64,000 nt of DNA from Companilactobacillus alimentarius DSM 20249 (GCF_002849895.1 NZ_CP018867.1:124001-188000), one strand, 5' to 3'. Positions 1 through 8,743 are shown, counted from the first letter of the stretch. Numbers and translations: made by a program. The notes: generated by a model not told the origin, from the letters alone.

Positions 1-772
1 TAGTATTGAGTACGCCATCGTGATCATTGTCAGTTTTGGAAATTAGATCAGCATATTTTTGAATATGAGCACCGCTATTTTTCATAGCAACACCAATACC
101 TGATTCCTCCAACATTTCTAAATCATTACCGTTATCGCCAAAGGAAATGACATCTTCTAATGAAATTTGATAGAAATCACACAATTGTTTTAAGCCGACG
201 GCTTTGTTGATATGGGCAGGAATAATATCAATGCTGCCAAATCCGCTGACGGCAGCGTGGATACTATCGCTGTAATTATCATTGATGAATTTAACAGTCG
301 GATCCAGTTGTTCTTCAGCAATTCGAATATTCATCTTAAAGATTTTGTCGTCAATATCGGCAATCCGATTCACTCGTACCAAATTGTTGATATAGTAATC
401 ATTTGTCTGTGGAGAATCTTGATTAACATAAGTGCCATTGACTCCTGAAAAACAAAGACTGATTAAATTGAGACGTTTATTAAATTCTTTGTCAATGTCA
501 ATTAACTGATTATTATTGAGGGTGTCCTCAAAGATAGTTTTATTATCGACTAGGATTTGAGCACCATTTTCAGCTACGATAGCGTCAATTGTGGGAGATT
601 GAGTAAAGATTTCTTTCAAGTGACTATAACTATTACCACTGGCAATTGCAAATTTAATATTTTGTTGATGTAATTTATCGAGATAATTATTGAAGCGCTT
701 TACATTATATTGGTGATGGGAATCAAAAAGGGTACCATCAATATCGGTTGCAATTAATTTTATGTCTGACAA
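1..772 (-). CDS. Cof-type HAD phosphatase, 3' end cut by the window
   Basis: Predicted cytoplasmic sugar-phosphate or nucleotide phosphatase of the Cof (HAD class IIB) family. The protein opens with the nucleophile motif ATDIDGT near residue 8, followed by the SGN motif II near residue 45. The conserved C-terminal block FGDNGNDLEML then GVAMKN (the acidic Mg-binding motif IV) lies just before the window edge, so only the last few dozen residues at most are missing. I chose the TTG at 770-772 as start because AAGGAGA lies six bases upstream; no ATG fits better. The substrate cannot be told from sequence. It is one of four Cof-type genes in the window. Family assignment is firm, function within the family is not. 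Confidence 0.9.
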   Translation of the reverse strand, partial: MSDIKLIATDIDGTLFDSHHQYNVKRFNNYLDKLHQQNIKFAIASGNSYSHLKEIFTQSPTIDAIVAENGAQILVDNKTIFEDTLNNNQLIDIDKEFNKRLNLISLCFSGVNGTYVNQDSPQTNDYYINNLVRVNRIADIDDKIFKMNIRIAEEQLDPTVKFINDNYSDSIHAAVSGFGSIDIIPAHINKAVGLKQLCDFYQISLEDVISFGDNGNDLEMLEESGIGVAMKNSGAHIQKYADLISKTDNDHDGVLNT

Positions 773-828
773 AGCTGTTCTCCTTCTATGCGTTTATATT
801 TAATTATAAACTAAACACTGTGGAATAT

Positions 829-853
829 AAAAAATAGACTTTAAATGAGTCTA
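829..853 (-). terminator. Intrinsic terminator reading leftwards
   Basis: TAGACT-N7-AGTCTA forms a six-base-pair stem; on the minus strand it is followed by six T residues. No minus-strand gene lies upstream of it in the present arrangement, so it is either a leader attenuator for the HAD gene or a leftover from a gene lost when the sensor kinase locus arrived. The stem is short, so strength is uncertain. Confidence 0.45.
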
Positions 854-928
854 CTGAATTGAAGAATGATAAATATTTGGATATTTCAGAAATCAATAAA
901 AAAATATGTAATAATTAAAGGAATAACA

Positions 929-1033
929 ATGATGAAGAAAGAAAATTATATTGAACATCAATTAAATGAATTAGGACAGGAAGAAATTGACGGGAGAGGG
1001 ATAAGACTGTTATGTACAATGTTTCAAGTTTAG
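929..1033 (+). CDS. Possible 34-residue peptide upstream of sensor kinase
   Basis: A short ORF starting with two ATG codons, preceded by AAAGGA at a usable distance (about seven bases). It encodes a charged N-terminus (MMKKENYIEHQLNEL) and a C-terminal segment ending RLLCTMFQV with a single cysteine. It overlaps the start of the AgrC-like kinase gene by 22 bases in another frame, which would allow translational coupling. No double-glycine leader is visible, and the tail does not match the usual AgrD layout of a central thiolactone block followed by an acidic C-terminus. It could be a signal peptide precursor, a leader ORF, or chance. I do not recognise it. Confidence 0.3.
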   Translation: MMKKENYIEHQLNELGQEEIDGRGIRLLCTMFQV

Positions 1034-2346
1034 TACTATTCGGTTATGACTTTATTGTTTTAGATTTTACATTCGTATTATTTTTAATATTTTCAGATAC
1101 GAAATTCAAAGTAAGGACAGTCATAATGACCGTCCTTTTTTCAGCAATTATTTCTTTGTTTTCTGGACGTTATGATTCTGCAATTCTTCCAGTGTTAATA
1201 ATTATAATTACATTAATCAATTATAAATGGCCAAAAATTATTGGTAATAAATATTTACTTATATTTATTTTTTCTTATATCGTACAATCGCTTATAGGAG
1301 AGTTTTCAGTATGGTTCGCTCGTATCATAATAAATACTTTGGCAAATAATCGAAGCATTAATATTTTTGTTTTAATATCCATTGTTATTAATTCAGTTCT
1401 TATTATAATTACGATTTATTTCTATAAGAAAAATATATTCTATATAACCAAATTGAAATTATCCATTCTGGGAAATAATAAAATAAATATTATGACAATT
1501 TGCTTTCTTGTAATAAATATAATCGTAATATTTTCTGTTAACATTATTTTTGATATGAACCATGTGAGTGGGATTCTTCAAGGTCTAGTTGTTTTTATAC
1601 TTTTCTTAGTATTCTTTACAAATCTATATTTTTTCTATCTGTACATAACTTTAGTTAATGAAAAGAACAAGCTTCAGATTCAAAAGCAAAAAGATGAAGA
1701 ATTCAGAAAGTATATGGAAGTTGCAAATCAAAATTATAATTCAATAAAAAAATTCAAACACGATTATAAAAATATTTTAATTGGTTTTGAAATTTTTGTG
1801 GAACGTTCTAAGGATCAAGACTTCAAGGATTACTTTAAGAAGGTTGTTGGATACTCTGACAAGGTACTGACATTTAATCAAGATGTAATGGGAATATTAA
1901 ATAATATTAAGAGTAAGCCGATAAAGAGTATACTACTTACCAAAATAAATTTAGCCAAAAGTAAAGGTATAGAATTTCATTGTGAAATTGATGAACGAAT
2001 AAATGATACCGTTGTTGATGAAATTGATTTATCTAGAATCTTATCAATTTTGCTGGATAATGCTATTGAATCCAGTATGGATCAAGTGAAAAAAATTATT
2101 AGTTTTGCTATTGTTAAATATACAGACGGGTTTGATATTGTTGTTGAAAATCATATCGATGAGCCTGAAAAATTAAACGTAAATTATTGGTTTATCAAAA
2201 ATTACTCTACGAAGGGTAACAATCATGGAGAAGGACTTAAAGGTGTTGAAAGCTTTGTTTCGAGTAATGATAAATTAAGCTTGAATGCTTCAATTAAAAA
2301 TCATACCGTACAAATTGTATTAATTGTGGGGGATAATAATGCTTAA
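1012..2346 (+). CDS. AgrC-like (HPK10) membrane sensor histidine kinase
   Basis: Sensor kinase of a peptide quorum-sensing type two-component system. Residues 1-215 are very hydrophobic and contain about six membrane segments. A coiled linker follows, then the phosphoacceptor region with His250 in FKHDYKN, the typical HPK10 sequence. The ATPase domain shows the N-box LLDNAIES near residue 348 and a G-box around residues 400-412 (NNHGEGLKG). Length (444 residues) is normal for AgrC/PlnB-type kinases. GGGAGAGGG precedes the ATG by about 12 bases. The gene overlaps the downstream response regulator by eight bases, so the two are coupled. The signal is unknown; no AgrB-like processing protease is encoded nearby. 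Confidence 0.9.
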   Translation: MYNVSSLVLFGYDFIVLDFTFVLFLIFSDTKFKVRTVIMTVLFSAIISLFSGRYDSAILPVLIIIITLINYKWPKIIGNKYLLIFIFSYIVQSLIGEFSVWFARIIINTLANNRSINIFVLISIVINSVLIIITIYFYKKNIFYITKLKLSILGNNKINIMTICFLVINIIVIFSVNIIFDMNHVSGILQGLVVFILFLVFFTNLYFFYLYITLVNEKNKLQIQKQKDEEFRKYMEVANQNYNSIKKFKHDYKNILIGFEIFVERSKDQDFKDYFKKVVGYSDKVLTFNQDVMGILNNIKSKPIKSILLTKINLAKSKGIEFHCEIDERINDTVVDEIDLSRILSILLDNAIESSMDQVKKIISFAIVKYTDGFDIVVENHIDEPEKLNVNYWFIKNYSTKGNNHGEGLKGVESFVSSNDKLSLNASIKNHTVQIVLIVGDNNA

Positions 2347-3097
2347 AATATTAATACTTGAGGACGATATAGAGCAGAGAAAAGCGATAGTAGATTTTAT
2401 GAAAAGGTACATAGAATTTGAGAATATTGATGCATGTATAGATATGCAGACCGATGATGTCAAAAGAATTCTAGATTCTGTAAATTCTAAGGATGATATA
2501 TTGGTTTTTTTGGATATTGAGATAGGAAATGATGAAACAAGTGGAATTAGACTTGCCGAAAATATAAGGGGAGTGTCAAGTTCAATAAATATTGTTTTTA
2601 TCACATCACATGAGGAAATGTCCTTATTAACTTTGGAGCGAAGAATTGCTCCATTAGATTATATTGTTAAATCTTTGAAAATAAATGATATTGAGGAAGA
2701 CATACGTAAAGATATAAATTTGTCATTACAACTTTTAGAATCTAGAGTTGAAAATAATGAAAAATTCTTTGGGTATAAACTTAGAAATCGATTTTACAAG
2801 GAGCCAATGGATTCTGTTCTATATATTGAATCGGTTCCTAATCATATTAATAGAGTTATTTTACATACTAAAGAATCACGTATTGAGATAAAAGATTCCT
2901 TACATAATATTGAGAATAAATATAATAATTTATTTAGGGTTCATAAAGGATTTTTAGTAAATCCTAGAAGCGTTGTAAGTCTTGATACAATGACAAATAC
3001 CGTGTTTTTTGATAAGGCTGGGCTTATTTGTTGTCCGTTAGCCATTAGAAAAAAGGGATTATTCAAAAAAAAGTTGAGATCATTTATTGAAGACTAA
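2339..3097 (+). CDS. LytTR-type response regulator (AgrA-like)
   Basis: Transcription regulator partnered with the kinase just upstream. The N-terminal receiver carries the acidic pair in ILEDD, the phospho-accepting Asp59 in LVFLDI, the FITS switch residue and the conserved lysine in YIVKS. The C-terminal hundred residues form a LytTR DNA-binding domain (FRVHKGFLVNPRSVV is its hallmark helix-strand segment). I used ATG 2339 (252 residues); a TTG at 2324 is possible, but GTGGGGG lies at a better distance from the ATG. LytTR regulators bind paired direct repeats of about nine bases; I could not identify a convincing pair in the flanking DNA. It probably controls the small ORFs downstream or distant genes. 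Confidence 0.9.
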   Translation: MLKILILEDDIEQRKAIVDFMKRYIEFENIDACIDMQTDDVKRILDSVNSKDDILVFLDIEIGNDETSGIRLAENIRGVSSSINIVFITSHEEMSLLTLERRIAPLDYIVKSLKINDIEEDIRKDINLSLQLLESRVENNEKFFGYKLRNRFYKEPMDSVLYIESVPNHINRVILHTKESRIEIKDSLHNIENKYNNLFRVHKGFLVNPRSVVSLDTMTNTVFFDKAGLICCPLAIRKKGLFKKKLRSFIED

Positions 3098-3188
3098 CGT
3101 TAACTTAATAAATAGGAACGGTTAAATTAAATAAGTTTAATCCTATTTCAGGAGGTTAGTATATGAGTTAAGGAAAGGAGGTAGAAAT

Positions 3189-3230
3189 ATGCTGGTTCCA
3201 CGACAACCCTGGCAGATTTGGAACTCTTGA
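3189..3230 (+). CDS. Possible 13-residue peptide with very strong RBS
   Basis: AAGGAGG at 3175-3181, seven bases before an ATG, starts a 13-residue ORF reading MLVPRQPWQIWNS. A second strong site (AGGAGG near 3150) precedes ATG 3163, whose ORF stops after two codons. Two strong translation signals before almost no coding DNA, directly after a quorum-sensing type regulator pair, suggest either a tiny signal or leader peptide or the frameshifted remnant of a peptide gene. Another frame through the same DNA reads EICWFHDNPGRFG, with a single Cys, after the early stop. None of these readings matches a family I know. Confidence 0.25.
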   Translation: MLVPRQPWQIWNS

Positions 3231-3259
3231 AAGGAATATTTGAAGCAAGGTAACTGATT

Positions 3260-3457
3260 ATGAAGTATAAAAATAAATTAATCCAATTTTTTGTGATAAA
3301 TGCGATGCTTGTTATTGGAATTTATAACTTGTTTTCCTTTTATATAGATGATGCAATTTTTAGTTTAAAAAGTACAATCAATTTTATTGGTATCATATTG
3401 ATTATATGGATTGATTACTTATATTTAAAGAAATTTAAAAATAATGGGAATCAATAA
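3260..3457 (+). CDS. Small two-span membrane protein
   Basis: A 65-residue protein with a basic start (MKYKNK), a hydrophobic segment at residues 9-28, and a second one at about 40-57, ending in a lysine/asparagine-rich tail. Predicted topology is a hairpin in the membrane with both ends probably cytoplasmic. AAGG lies about nine bases before the ATG. It follows the AgrC/AgrA-like pair in the same direction and is closed by a strong terminator, so it may be the last gene of that operon. Small membrane proteins in this position are often immunity or peptide-handling proteins, but nothing in the sequence proves this. Confidence 0.5.
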   Translation: MKYKNKLIQFFVINAMLVIGIYNLFSFYIDDAIFSLKSTINFIGIILIIWIDYLYLKKFKNNGNQ

Positions 3458-3490
3458 AAATTTAACTGAAATTATTTTTTACATTATAAA

Positions 3491-3540
3491 AAGTGCCACA
3501 TGATTATTAACTTTTGCGTAATAATCATGTGGCACTTATT
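3491..3540 (+). terminator. Strong intrinsic terminator, 18-bp stem
   Basis: A perfect 18-base-pair stem (3491-3508 with 3520-3537), an 11-base loop, then a T-rich stretch. It closes the operon of the two-component system. A group II intron-like 5' end begins seven bases after the stem. Confidence 0.85.
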
Positions 3541-3544
3541 TTTA

Positions 3545-3600
3545 GTGCGCCCGGCATGAGCTAACTAATGGTGCAACAATCGCAGAAAACAGAACAAAAA
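3545..3600 (+). mobile_element. Group IIC intron 5'-end fragment (candidate)
   Basis: The sequence beginning GTGCGCCCGGCATG at 3545 matches the 5' terminus typical of bacterial group IIC introns (GUGYG then CCCGGCAUG). It lies directly downstream of an intrinsic terminator, the usual target of class C introns. Homology is not obvious beyond about 20 bases. There is no reverse transcriptase ORF and no domain V-like hairpin nearby, so this is a remnant. The end coordinate is an estimate. A second and longer copy is at 35951. Confidence 0.5.
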
Positions 3601-3633
3601 ACTGACCATGTTATGTCGCACTCTTTCATCATT

Positions 3634-4362
3634 TTATAATAGTGGCAGGAACCAATTAGCCCAGATCCAACTTAATGGCATAATAATGACCATTGCTGGA
3701 ATCATATCCGCAATTGGAAACATCTTGAGCTTTACCATTCGAAATCCAGTTGCCAGCATAAGGAAACCACCACAGGCTTTGAAATCTAAAATCATGTTGG
3801 GATTAGTTAATGGGAAAATGAATTTAGCTAATAAGAACAGAATATAAAATAGAATAAATTGTGGTATGGCAATAATAGAAACTACGTAGCCTAAATTGCA
3901 GGCAAAAATAGCAGCTGTGAAGAAATCAAGGACAGATTTCGAAATTAGGATGGTTGTATCGCCAGTCATTCCGTTATCAAGACTTCCGTAAATTCCTGTA
4001 CCACTAGCACAGAAAAGCACAATAACTGTGACTAAAGTGTTGATAAAATCTTCATGTGACATTTCAGTTTTAGTATTAGGAAAAAGTTTGGAGATTGGTT
4101 TTTGCATTTCCATGGCACCTTTGTTGATCCATTGACCTAAATGCATCCAAAGACCAATTCCGGTTCCGATAACTAATGCAAAAATAACAGCAGGCATGTA
4201 TTTCATGGGTGCGATTGAATAAATTCCCATTCCCATAGAACAGACACCAAAAATCAAAGTGATGTCGTTTTTGAATTGTTCACTAAACTTATCACCTAAA
4301 AATCCACCCAGCAAGCCGCCGAATAAAACTGAGGCTGCATTAATAATAACGCCAGTTGGCAT
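3634..4362 (-). CDS. DUF554 family membrane protein
   Basis: A 242-residue integral membrane protein of the DUF554 (YqgA/YdfK) family, recognised from the N-terminus PTGVIINAASVLFGGLLGG, the GTGIGL segment near residue 85 and the C-terminal pattern DFKACGGFLMLATGFRM. About seven hydrophobic segments span most of its length. Its role in other bacteria is not established; a transport function is often suggested. It is transcribed away from the LysR regulator at 4477, with 114 bases between them. LysR proteins commonly control the divergent neighbour, so regulation by that protein is a reasonable guess. Confidence 0.85.
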   Translation of the reverse strand: MPTGVIINAASVLFGGLLGGFLGDKFSEQFKNDITLIFGVCSMGMGIYSIAPMKYMPAVIFALVIGTGIGLWMHLGQWINKGAMEMQKPISKLFPNTKTEMSHEDFINTLVTVIVLFCASGTGIYGSLDNGMTGDTTILISKSVLDFFTAAIFACNLGYVVSIIAIPQFILFYILFLLAKFIFPLTNPNMILDFKACGGFLMLATGFRMVKLKMFPIADMIPAMVIIMPLSWIWANWFLPLL

Positions 4363-4476
4363 AGTCGTAATACCCCTTTCATTTGTTTAACTATTCCAAC
4401 TTTAGATTTTCGTTAGGCGATTAACAATTCAAAAAATATGATATAGTATTCTAAAATGGAATGGGAAGTGGCAACA

Positions 4477-5367
4477 ATGGATTCACGTAAGTTGAAAGTT
4501 TTTGTCGATTTATCAAAGACGCTCAATTATACTGAGACAGCTGAAAATCTTTTTACTACCCAAGGCAATATTTCTAAACAGATTATGGCATTGGAAAAGG
4601 ACCTTGGTGTATCATTGTTCAAGCGTGCTCACCGAAAAATTGAATTGACACAACAAGCAATAATTGCCTTACCTTATGCTAAAAGGATTATCAGCGACTG
4701 CAATGACCTTGAGAATAGATTGAATGATTTTCAAGCTGCTAAGAATCTGACGATTGAATTGCATACAATTCCCACAATGCCGAGTTATCAAAGTTTTAAT
4801 CTGATAACAAAGTTTTTGCAAAAACATCCCGAAGTGCACATGCAGCTGCAAGAAGAGGAGAGCTACAATTTAGTTACCTCACTGAAAGCAGGTAAGTGTG
4901 AAATTATCTTTGCTCGAACATTTGATTTTGATGATCCTGATTTAGAGCGGATCGTGATGGAAAAAGATGACTTTGTAGCCGTACTACCAAAAGGTCACAA
5001 GTTTTCCACTGCTAAGAAATTGAATTTAGCAAAATTAAAGAATGAACAGTTTTTGATATTGGGAAAAACGACTAATCTTTATGATCCTGTGATTAAGATG
5101 TGTCAAAATGCTGGGTTCATGCCTAAAATCGCCTATGAAGGAACTCGAGTCGATTTGATCATGCAAATGGTGCAAAATAATATGGGTGTTTCTTTGATGA
5201 TGGAAAAAACTGCCAAAAACTTTGACAGCGACGATTTCGTAACGGTCCCATTAACTTCTAATATTGCAAATGATTTATGCTTTATCAGAACTAAAGGCGA
5301 TCATTCCAGTGCAAACGAAATGTTTTGGAAGTATCTTAACAACAATGTAAACCAAATTGGGGGATGA
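4477..5367 (+). CDS. LysR family transcriptional regulator
   Basis: DNA-binding regulator. The N-terminal winged helix (residues 1-60) shows the family pattern LNYTETAENLFTTQGNISKQIMALE written here in part: the recognition helix TTQGNISKQI followed by LEKDLGVSLFKR. Residues 90-296 form the periplasmic-binding-like effector domain. I prefer ATG 4477 (296 residues) because the protein then starts at the usual MDSRKLKVF position and GGAAGTGG lies just upstream; ATG 4456 would add seven residues. The gene overlaps the following helicase by 11 bases and is divergent from the DUF554 gene, its most likely target. The effector is unknown. Confidence 0.9.
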   Translation: MDSRKLKVFVDLSKTLNYTETAENLFTTQGNISKQIMALEKDLGVSLFKRAHRKIELTQQAIIALPYAKRIISDCNDLENRLNDFQAAKNLTIELHTIPTMPSYQSFNLITKFLQKHPEVHMQLQEEESYNLVTSLKAGKCEIIFARTFDFDDPDLERIVMEKDDFVAVLPKGHKFSTAKKLNLAKLKNEQFLILGKTTNLYDPVIKMCQNAGFMPKIAYEGTRVDLIMQMVQNNMGVSLMMEKTAKNFDSDDFVTVPLTSNIANDLCFIRTKGDHSSANEMFWKYLNNNVNQIGG

Positions 5368-7669
5368 AAATATCCAAGATTTATCAACAGAACAAATAAT
5401 CGACTTGATGGAATCAGGTCTTAACATGAAATTTTCAGATGAACAAATAGCTATCTTAAAAAATGATTTTACTAAGCCCCTATTGGTCAATGCCTGCGCT
5501 GGCTCTGGAAAAACGACCATTTTTATTCTAATGGCATTGATTGCAATTGCTGAGGGTAAAGTGGAGCCAAATGAAATTTTAGGAATTACTTTTTCCCACA
5601 AGTCAAAAATTGATATGGGTCAACGTTATCAAAATTTCATTGATCAATTGGAAGACACTGGTTTGAATCTGAATGGTGGCAAACCGAAATTCACTACGTT
5701 TCACGCTTTATTTTATCAACTGTTATTACAGAATCCCGAGTATCGCAGTTCCAAAGTTCTGACTTCGTATCGTTATTTTATTCGAGATTTAGCCGATCAA
5801 ATCAAGCATCCCAGTAACATTATTACAAAAGATGAAATGCTGAGTGAAATGTTTGATCTAAATGATTATATGATTAATCAGGATTTGACTAGTGATGGAA
5901 TATTACCCAGGTCAAGTGAAGCTTCCTTGACAAAAGCTATTAAAATTATGAGCGAGTATTCACGTCAGAATCATAATGAAGAGTTTTATGCTGACTACGT
6001 AGATGTAATCAAAAAGTATCAAGTTTTGAAACGTGAAAATGGCTATATTGATTTTAACGATATGAAATTATTGTTATTAAAGAGTATGCAGACACCGCAA
6101 TACTTGCAATATTATCAACAGGTTATGGCTCGTTTTAAGATTGCGGTTATTGATGAATTTCAGGATATCGACAACCTGCAGTGGAAAATTATTTCGAAAT
6201 TATTGAGTCCAGAAACGATGAAACATCTGATTGTAATCGGTGATGATGATCAGAGTATCTATTCGTTTCGTGGCAGCAATCCTAAGTTCATTTTGAATTA
6301 TAAAAAATTGCTTCCCAATGCTCAGAAACATAACCTTTCAACTAATTATCGAACTGGCGAAAAGATTTTGAAAAAAGTGATTCCGCTTATTAAGAAGAAC
6401 CATGTTCGTTTGGATAAGGAACTGTTATCAGGTAAGAAAGATATGGGGAAGTTCATTCTTTATAGTACGAAGAAATCTGGTTTCAGTGGCGACTCGAAGA
6501 TGTTACGGCACTTAGTTAAACAGATTCGTGATAAAAAAATAAATAACGATGATATTGCCATTTTGGTACGTTACAATTCTTCAAGAATGTTGTTGGCAGA
6601 TTGGTTGGCTAATCAACAGATTTATGCGGATATTAATAATATTGGGGCAATTTTGCAGAATAATATCGTTTATCGAATTATTACTGAATTAATGAAAGCA
6701 ATGTGGAATGATAAATTCGAATATTTTAGTAATCAAGCTAATCGAATTGGTTTTCGTTCTTACAAAGATCACACTCAAAAAGTTGTTAAAAATCAAGATT
6801 TAGAGAAATTAAGTCAGTATCTAAAATTTGCTGATCAATATAACGCTACAACCAATACACCCTTTAAAAGGACTGATGAGCGAGTTAAAGTTTATTTTAA
6901 TAGCGTTCAGCGTTTTAAAACACGCATGCAAGAATCTGATAGTGAAGAGACTAGGGATAAACTAGCTAAAAGCCTGATTAAAGATTTGTACAAAGCAGCC
7001 CAGAAGTTGACGGATCGCTATTTTGACTATATGGAAGAAAAGAATTTCATGTCAAAAAATGAGGTCAATGATATAAAGAAATATTTAGAGGAAGAATTAA
7101 GCAAGTATCAAAGTATTGATGATTTCTTTTTAGCTGAGGAACAAAAGAAGGCAATTTTAACTAGTCGTATCGAACAAGGACGACAAACTGATCGAATCCA
7201 GTTTTTGTCATTGCACCAGGCAAAAGGTTTGGAGTTTAAATATGTTTATCTCTATGGATTAACGGATAAAGAAGTTGATCGTGCTAGTAAAGTCTTGAAT
7301 TCATGGTTTCCACCTGAAATGGCGATGGATAAGTTCGTTCAAAAGTGGAAATTAGTTTATAAACAAAATTTTCAGTTTTTGGAAAATGCTTTGAAATCCG
7401 CTCATGTGGATAAATATCGTGAAATTACGAATAATAACGCTTTTAACCCAATTAATTTAGATAAAACTTTGAAAAAAAATAAAGAGTTTGGGATGTTCTA
7501 TGACCTTTATAAAGAAATTGAGAATTATTCAGCCTTTATTGAAGAAGAGAGAAGACTCTTGTATGTTGGTGTCACGCGAGCTCAAAAAGAGCTGAATTTA
7601 AGAATTGCTCCAGATTCCAATCCGTTAGTGTTTGACTTAGCTTTACCAAAGAAAAATCCAAAAAAATAA
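5357..7669 (+). CDS. UvrD/Rep-like superfamily I DNA helicase
   Basis: ATP-dependent 3'-5' DNA helicase of the UvrD/PcrA group, 770 residues. Motifs in order: Walker A ACAGSGKTT near residue 46-54, motif Ia THFxA-like TFHALF, motif II VIDEFQDID, motif III GDDDQSIYSFRGS, motif IV LSTNYRTG, motif V LSLHQAKGLEF and motif VI EERRLLYVGVTRAQ. The middle is divergent from housekeeping PcrA, so this is a paralog that probably acts in repair or in clearing specific DNA structures. The TTG at 5357 overlaps the LysR stop and lacks a clear ribosome binding site; translation may depend on coupling. Met18 or Met24 are alternative starts. A strong terminator follows. Confidence 0.92.
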   Translation: MGDENIQDLSTEQIIDLMESGLNMKFSDEQIAILKNDFTKPLLVNACAGSGKTTIFILMALIAIAEGKVEPNEILGITFSHKSKIDMGQRYQNFIDQLEDTGLNLNGGKPKFTTFHALFYQLLLQNPEYRSSKVLTSYRYFIRDLADQIKHPSNIITKDEMLSEMFDLNDYMINQDLTSDGILPRSSEASLTKAIKIMSEYSRQNHNEEFYADYVDVIKKYQVLKRENGYIDFNDMKLLLLKSMQTPQYLQYYQQVMARFKIAVIDEFQDIDNLQWKIISKLLSPETMKHLIVIGDDDQSIYSFRGSNPKFILNYKKLLPNAQKHNLSTNYRTGEKILKKVIPLIKKNHVRLDKELLSGKKDMGKFILYSTKKSGFSGDSKMLRHLVKQIRDKKINNDDIAILVRYNSSRMLLADWLANQQIYADINNIGAILQNNIVYRIITELMKAMWNDKFEYFSNQANRIGFRSYKDHTQKVVKNQDLEKLSQYLKFADQYNATTNTPFKRTDERVKVYFNSVQRFKTRMQESDSEETRDKLAKSLIKDLYKAAQKLTDRYFDYMEEKNFMSKNEVNDIKKYLEEELSKYQSIDDFFLAEEQKKAILTSRIEQGRQTDRIQFLSLHQAKGLEFKYVYLYGLTDKEVDRASKVLNSWFPPEMAMDKFVQKWKLVYKQNFQFLENALKSAHVDKYREITNNNAFNPINLDKTLKKNKEFGMFYDLYKEIENYSAFIEEERRLLYVGVTRAQKELNLRIAPDSNPLVFDLALPKKNPKK

Positions 7670-7729
7670 GTTGAAAATGAGATCAAATAACTCCTAGGAG
7701 TGAATGTGGTCTCATTTCCAACTTTTTTT
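7668..7729. terminator. Bidirectional intrinsic terminator
   Basis: Arms 7668-7685 and 7707-7724 pair over about 17 positions (AAGTTG...CAACTT outermost), followed by a run of seven T on the plus strand and A-rich DNA on the other side. It separates the helicase from the convergent epimerase-like gene. Confidence 0.85.
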
Positions 7730-7738
7730 GTAGAGTAG

Positions 7739-8743
7739 CTAGTTTAAATCTTGTAACATCTTATCCAAAGCGGCAACGACTGTCTCTTTAGCATCGGTGT
7801 ATTGATACTTGTAAGCTTTTGGATATTTAGTGTGAATATTTAAAGTGTTATTGATTTTGTTAATATTTTCTTTATAAAAATTACTATCTTTAGTATTTTG
7901 TAGAATATTCAAAGCAGTTTTTTGATCAATAATATGTGTCATATTACCGAAGAGAATTTGAATCTGTTGGTCAGTTAAATGCTCAGACACGATGTTAACT
8001 AATTGGCTGTACATCATTGAAAAGCCCTTACCCAGAATGCGAAGATTATTAACTTGGGTATCATTCATCAATGTCAATTCTAAATTGGCGATATCACGGA
8101 CGTCGACACTATCCATTTGGGAGTCGATTAAAAAGCCACCATCTTTTAGATATGCTGGAATCATATCGTGATTCCAAGGTAAAAAGGAAGGACCAATCAC
8201 GTTGGTGGGGTGAACGATGACATAGTTTATATTCAAATTCTGGCACCATTGAGTGATTGTTCTTTCTTCGGCTAGTTTCATGACGCCCCAAATATTATCA
8301 GGGTCGATGGCTGAATAGTCGCTCTCGTCATATTCAGTAACTTGAGGATTCAAATGTCCGCTACCAATTGTACCGACAGAACCTAAGTGAACAATTTTTT
8401 CAATCGTTTTGGCTTGTTTGATCGCCTGCATAACGTTATTGGCCATCAAAGTTTTAGTAACGATGAAATCAGTTGTGTCCTTTTTCTGACCAGTAAAAGC
8501 GGCAGTATTATTGAAGATCCATTTAGTATTGAACATTAAAGCATTTAACTTTTCAGTATCAGTTAAAACATTGATGTCAACTAAGTTCAAGTTGGGTAAT
8601 GTACTTTTCAGAACAGTCGCTTTTTTACTGTTAGTATAACTTCCGTAAATATTTTGATACCCTGCAGCAGTTAAATCCTTTGCCAGCCAAGCACCCATAT
8701 AGCCAGTAATACCTAAAATAACAATTTTATCTGTTTTCTTCAT
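7739..8743 (-). CDS. NAD(P)-dependent epimerase/reductase, extended SDR
   Basis: A 334-residue extended short-chain dehydrogenase. The Rossmann motif GITGYMGAWLA lies at about residues 9-19; the downstream block NVMQAIKQAKTIEKIVHLGSVG (shown only in part) and a catalytic region around YSAIDPDNIWGVMKLAEE supply the Tyr/Ser/Lys-like site. The closest described enzymes are dihydroflavonol-reductase-like aldehyde/ketone reductases. I placed the start at 8743 because AAAGGA stands eight bases upstream; an ATG ten codons earlier is less likely. It has its own promoter with a 19-bp spacer (8782-8812), implying activation by a MerR-type regulator. The substrate is unknown. Confidence 0.85.
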   Translation of the reverse strand: MKKTDKIVILGITGYMGAWLAKDLTAAGYQNIYGSYTNSKKATVLKSTLPNLNLVDINVLTDTEKLNALMFNTKWIFNNTAAFTGQKKDTTDFIVTKTLMANNVMQAIKQAKTIEKIVHLGSVGTIGSGHLNPQVTEYDESDYSAIDPDNIWGVMKLAEERTITQWCQNLNINYVIVHPTNVIGPSFLPWNHDMIPAYLKDGGFLIDSQMDSVDVRDIANLELTLMNDTQVNNLRILGKGFSMMYSQLVNIVSEHLTDQQIQILFGNMTHIIDQKTALNILQNTKDSNFYKENINKINNTLNIHTKYPKAYKYQYTDAKETVVAALDKMLQDLN

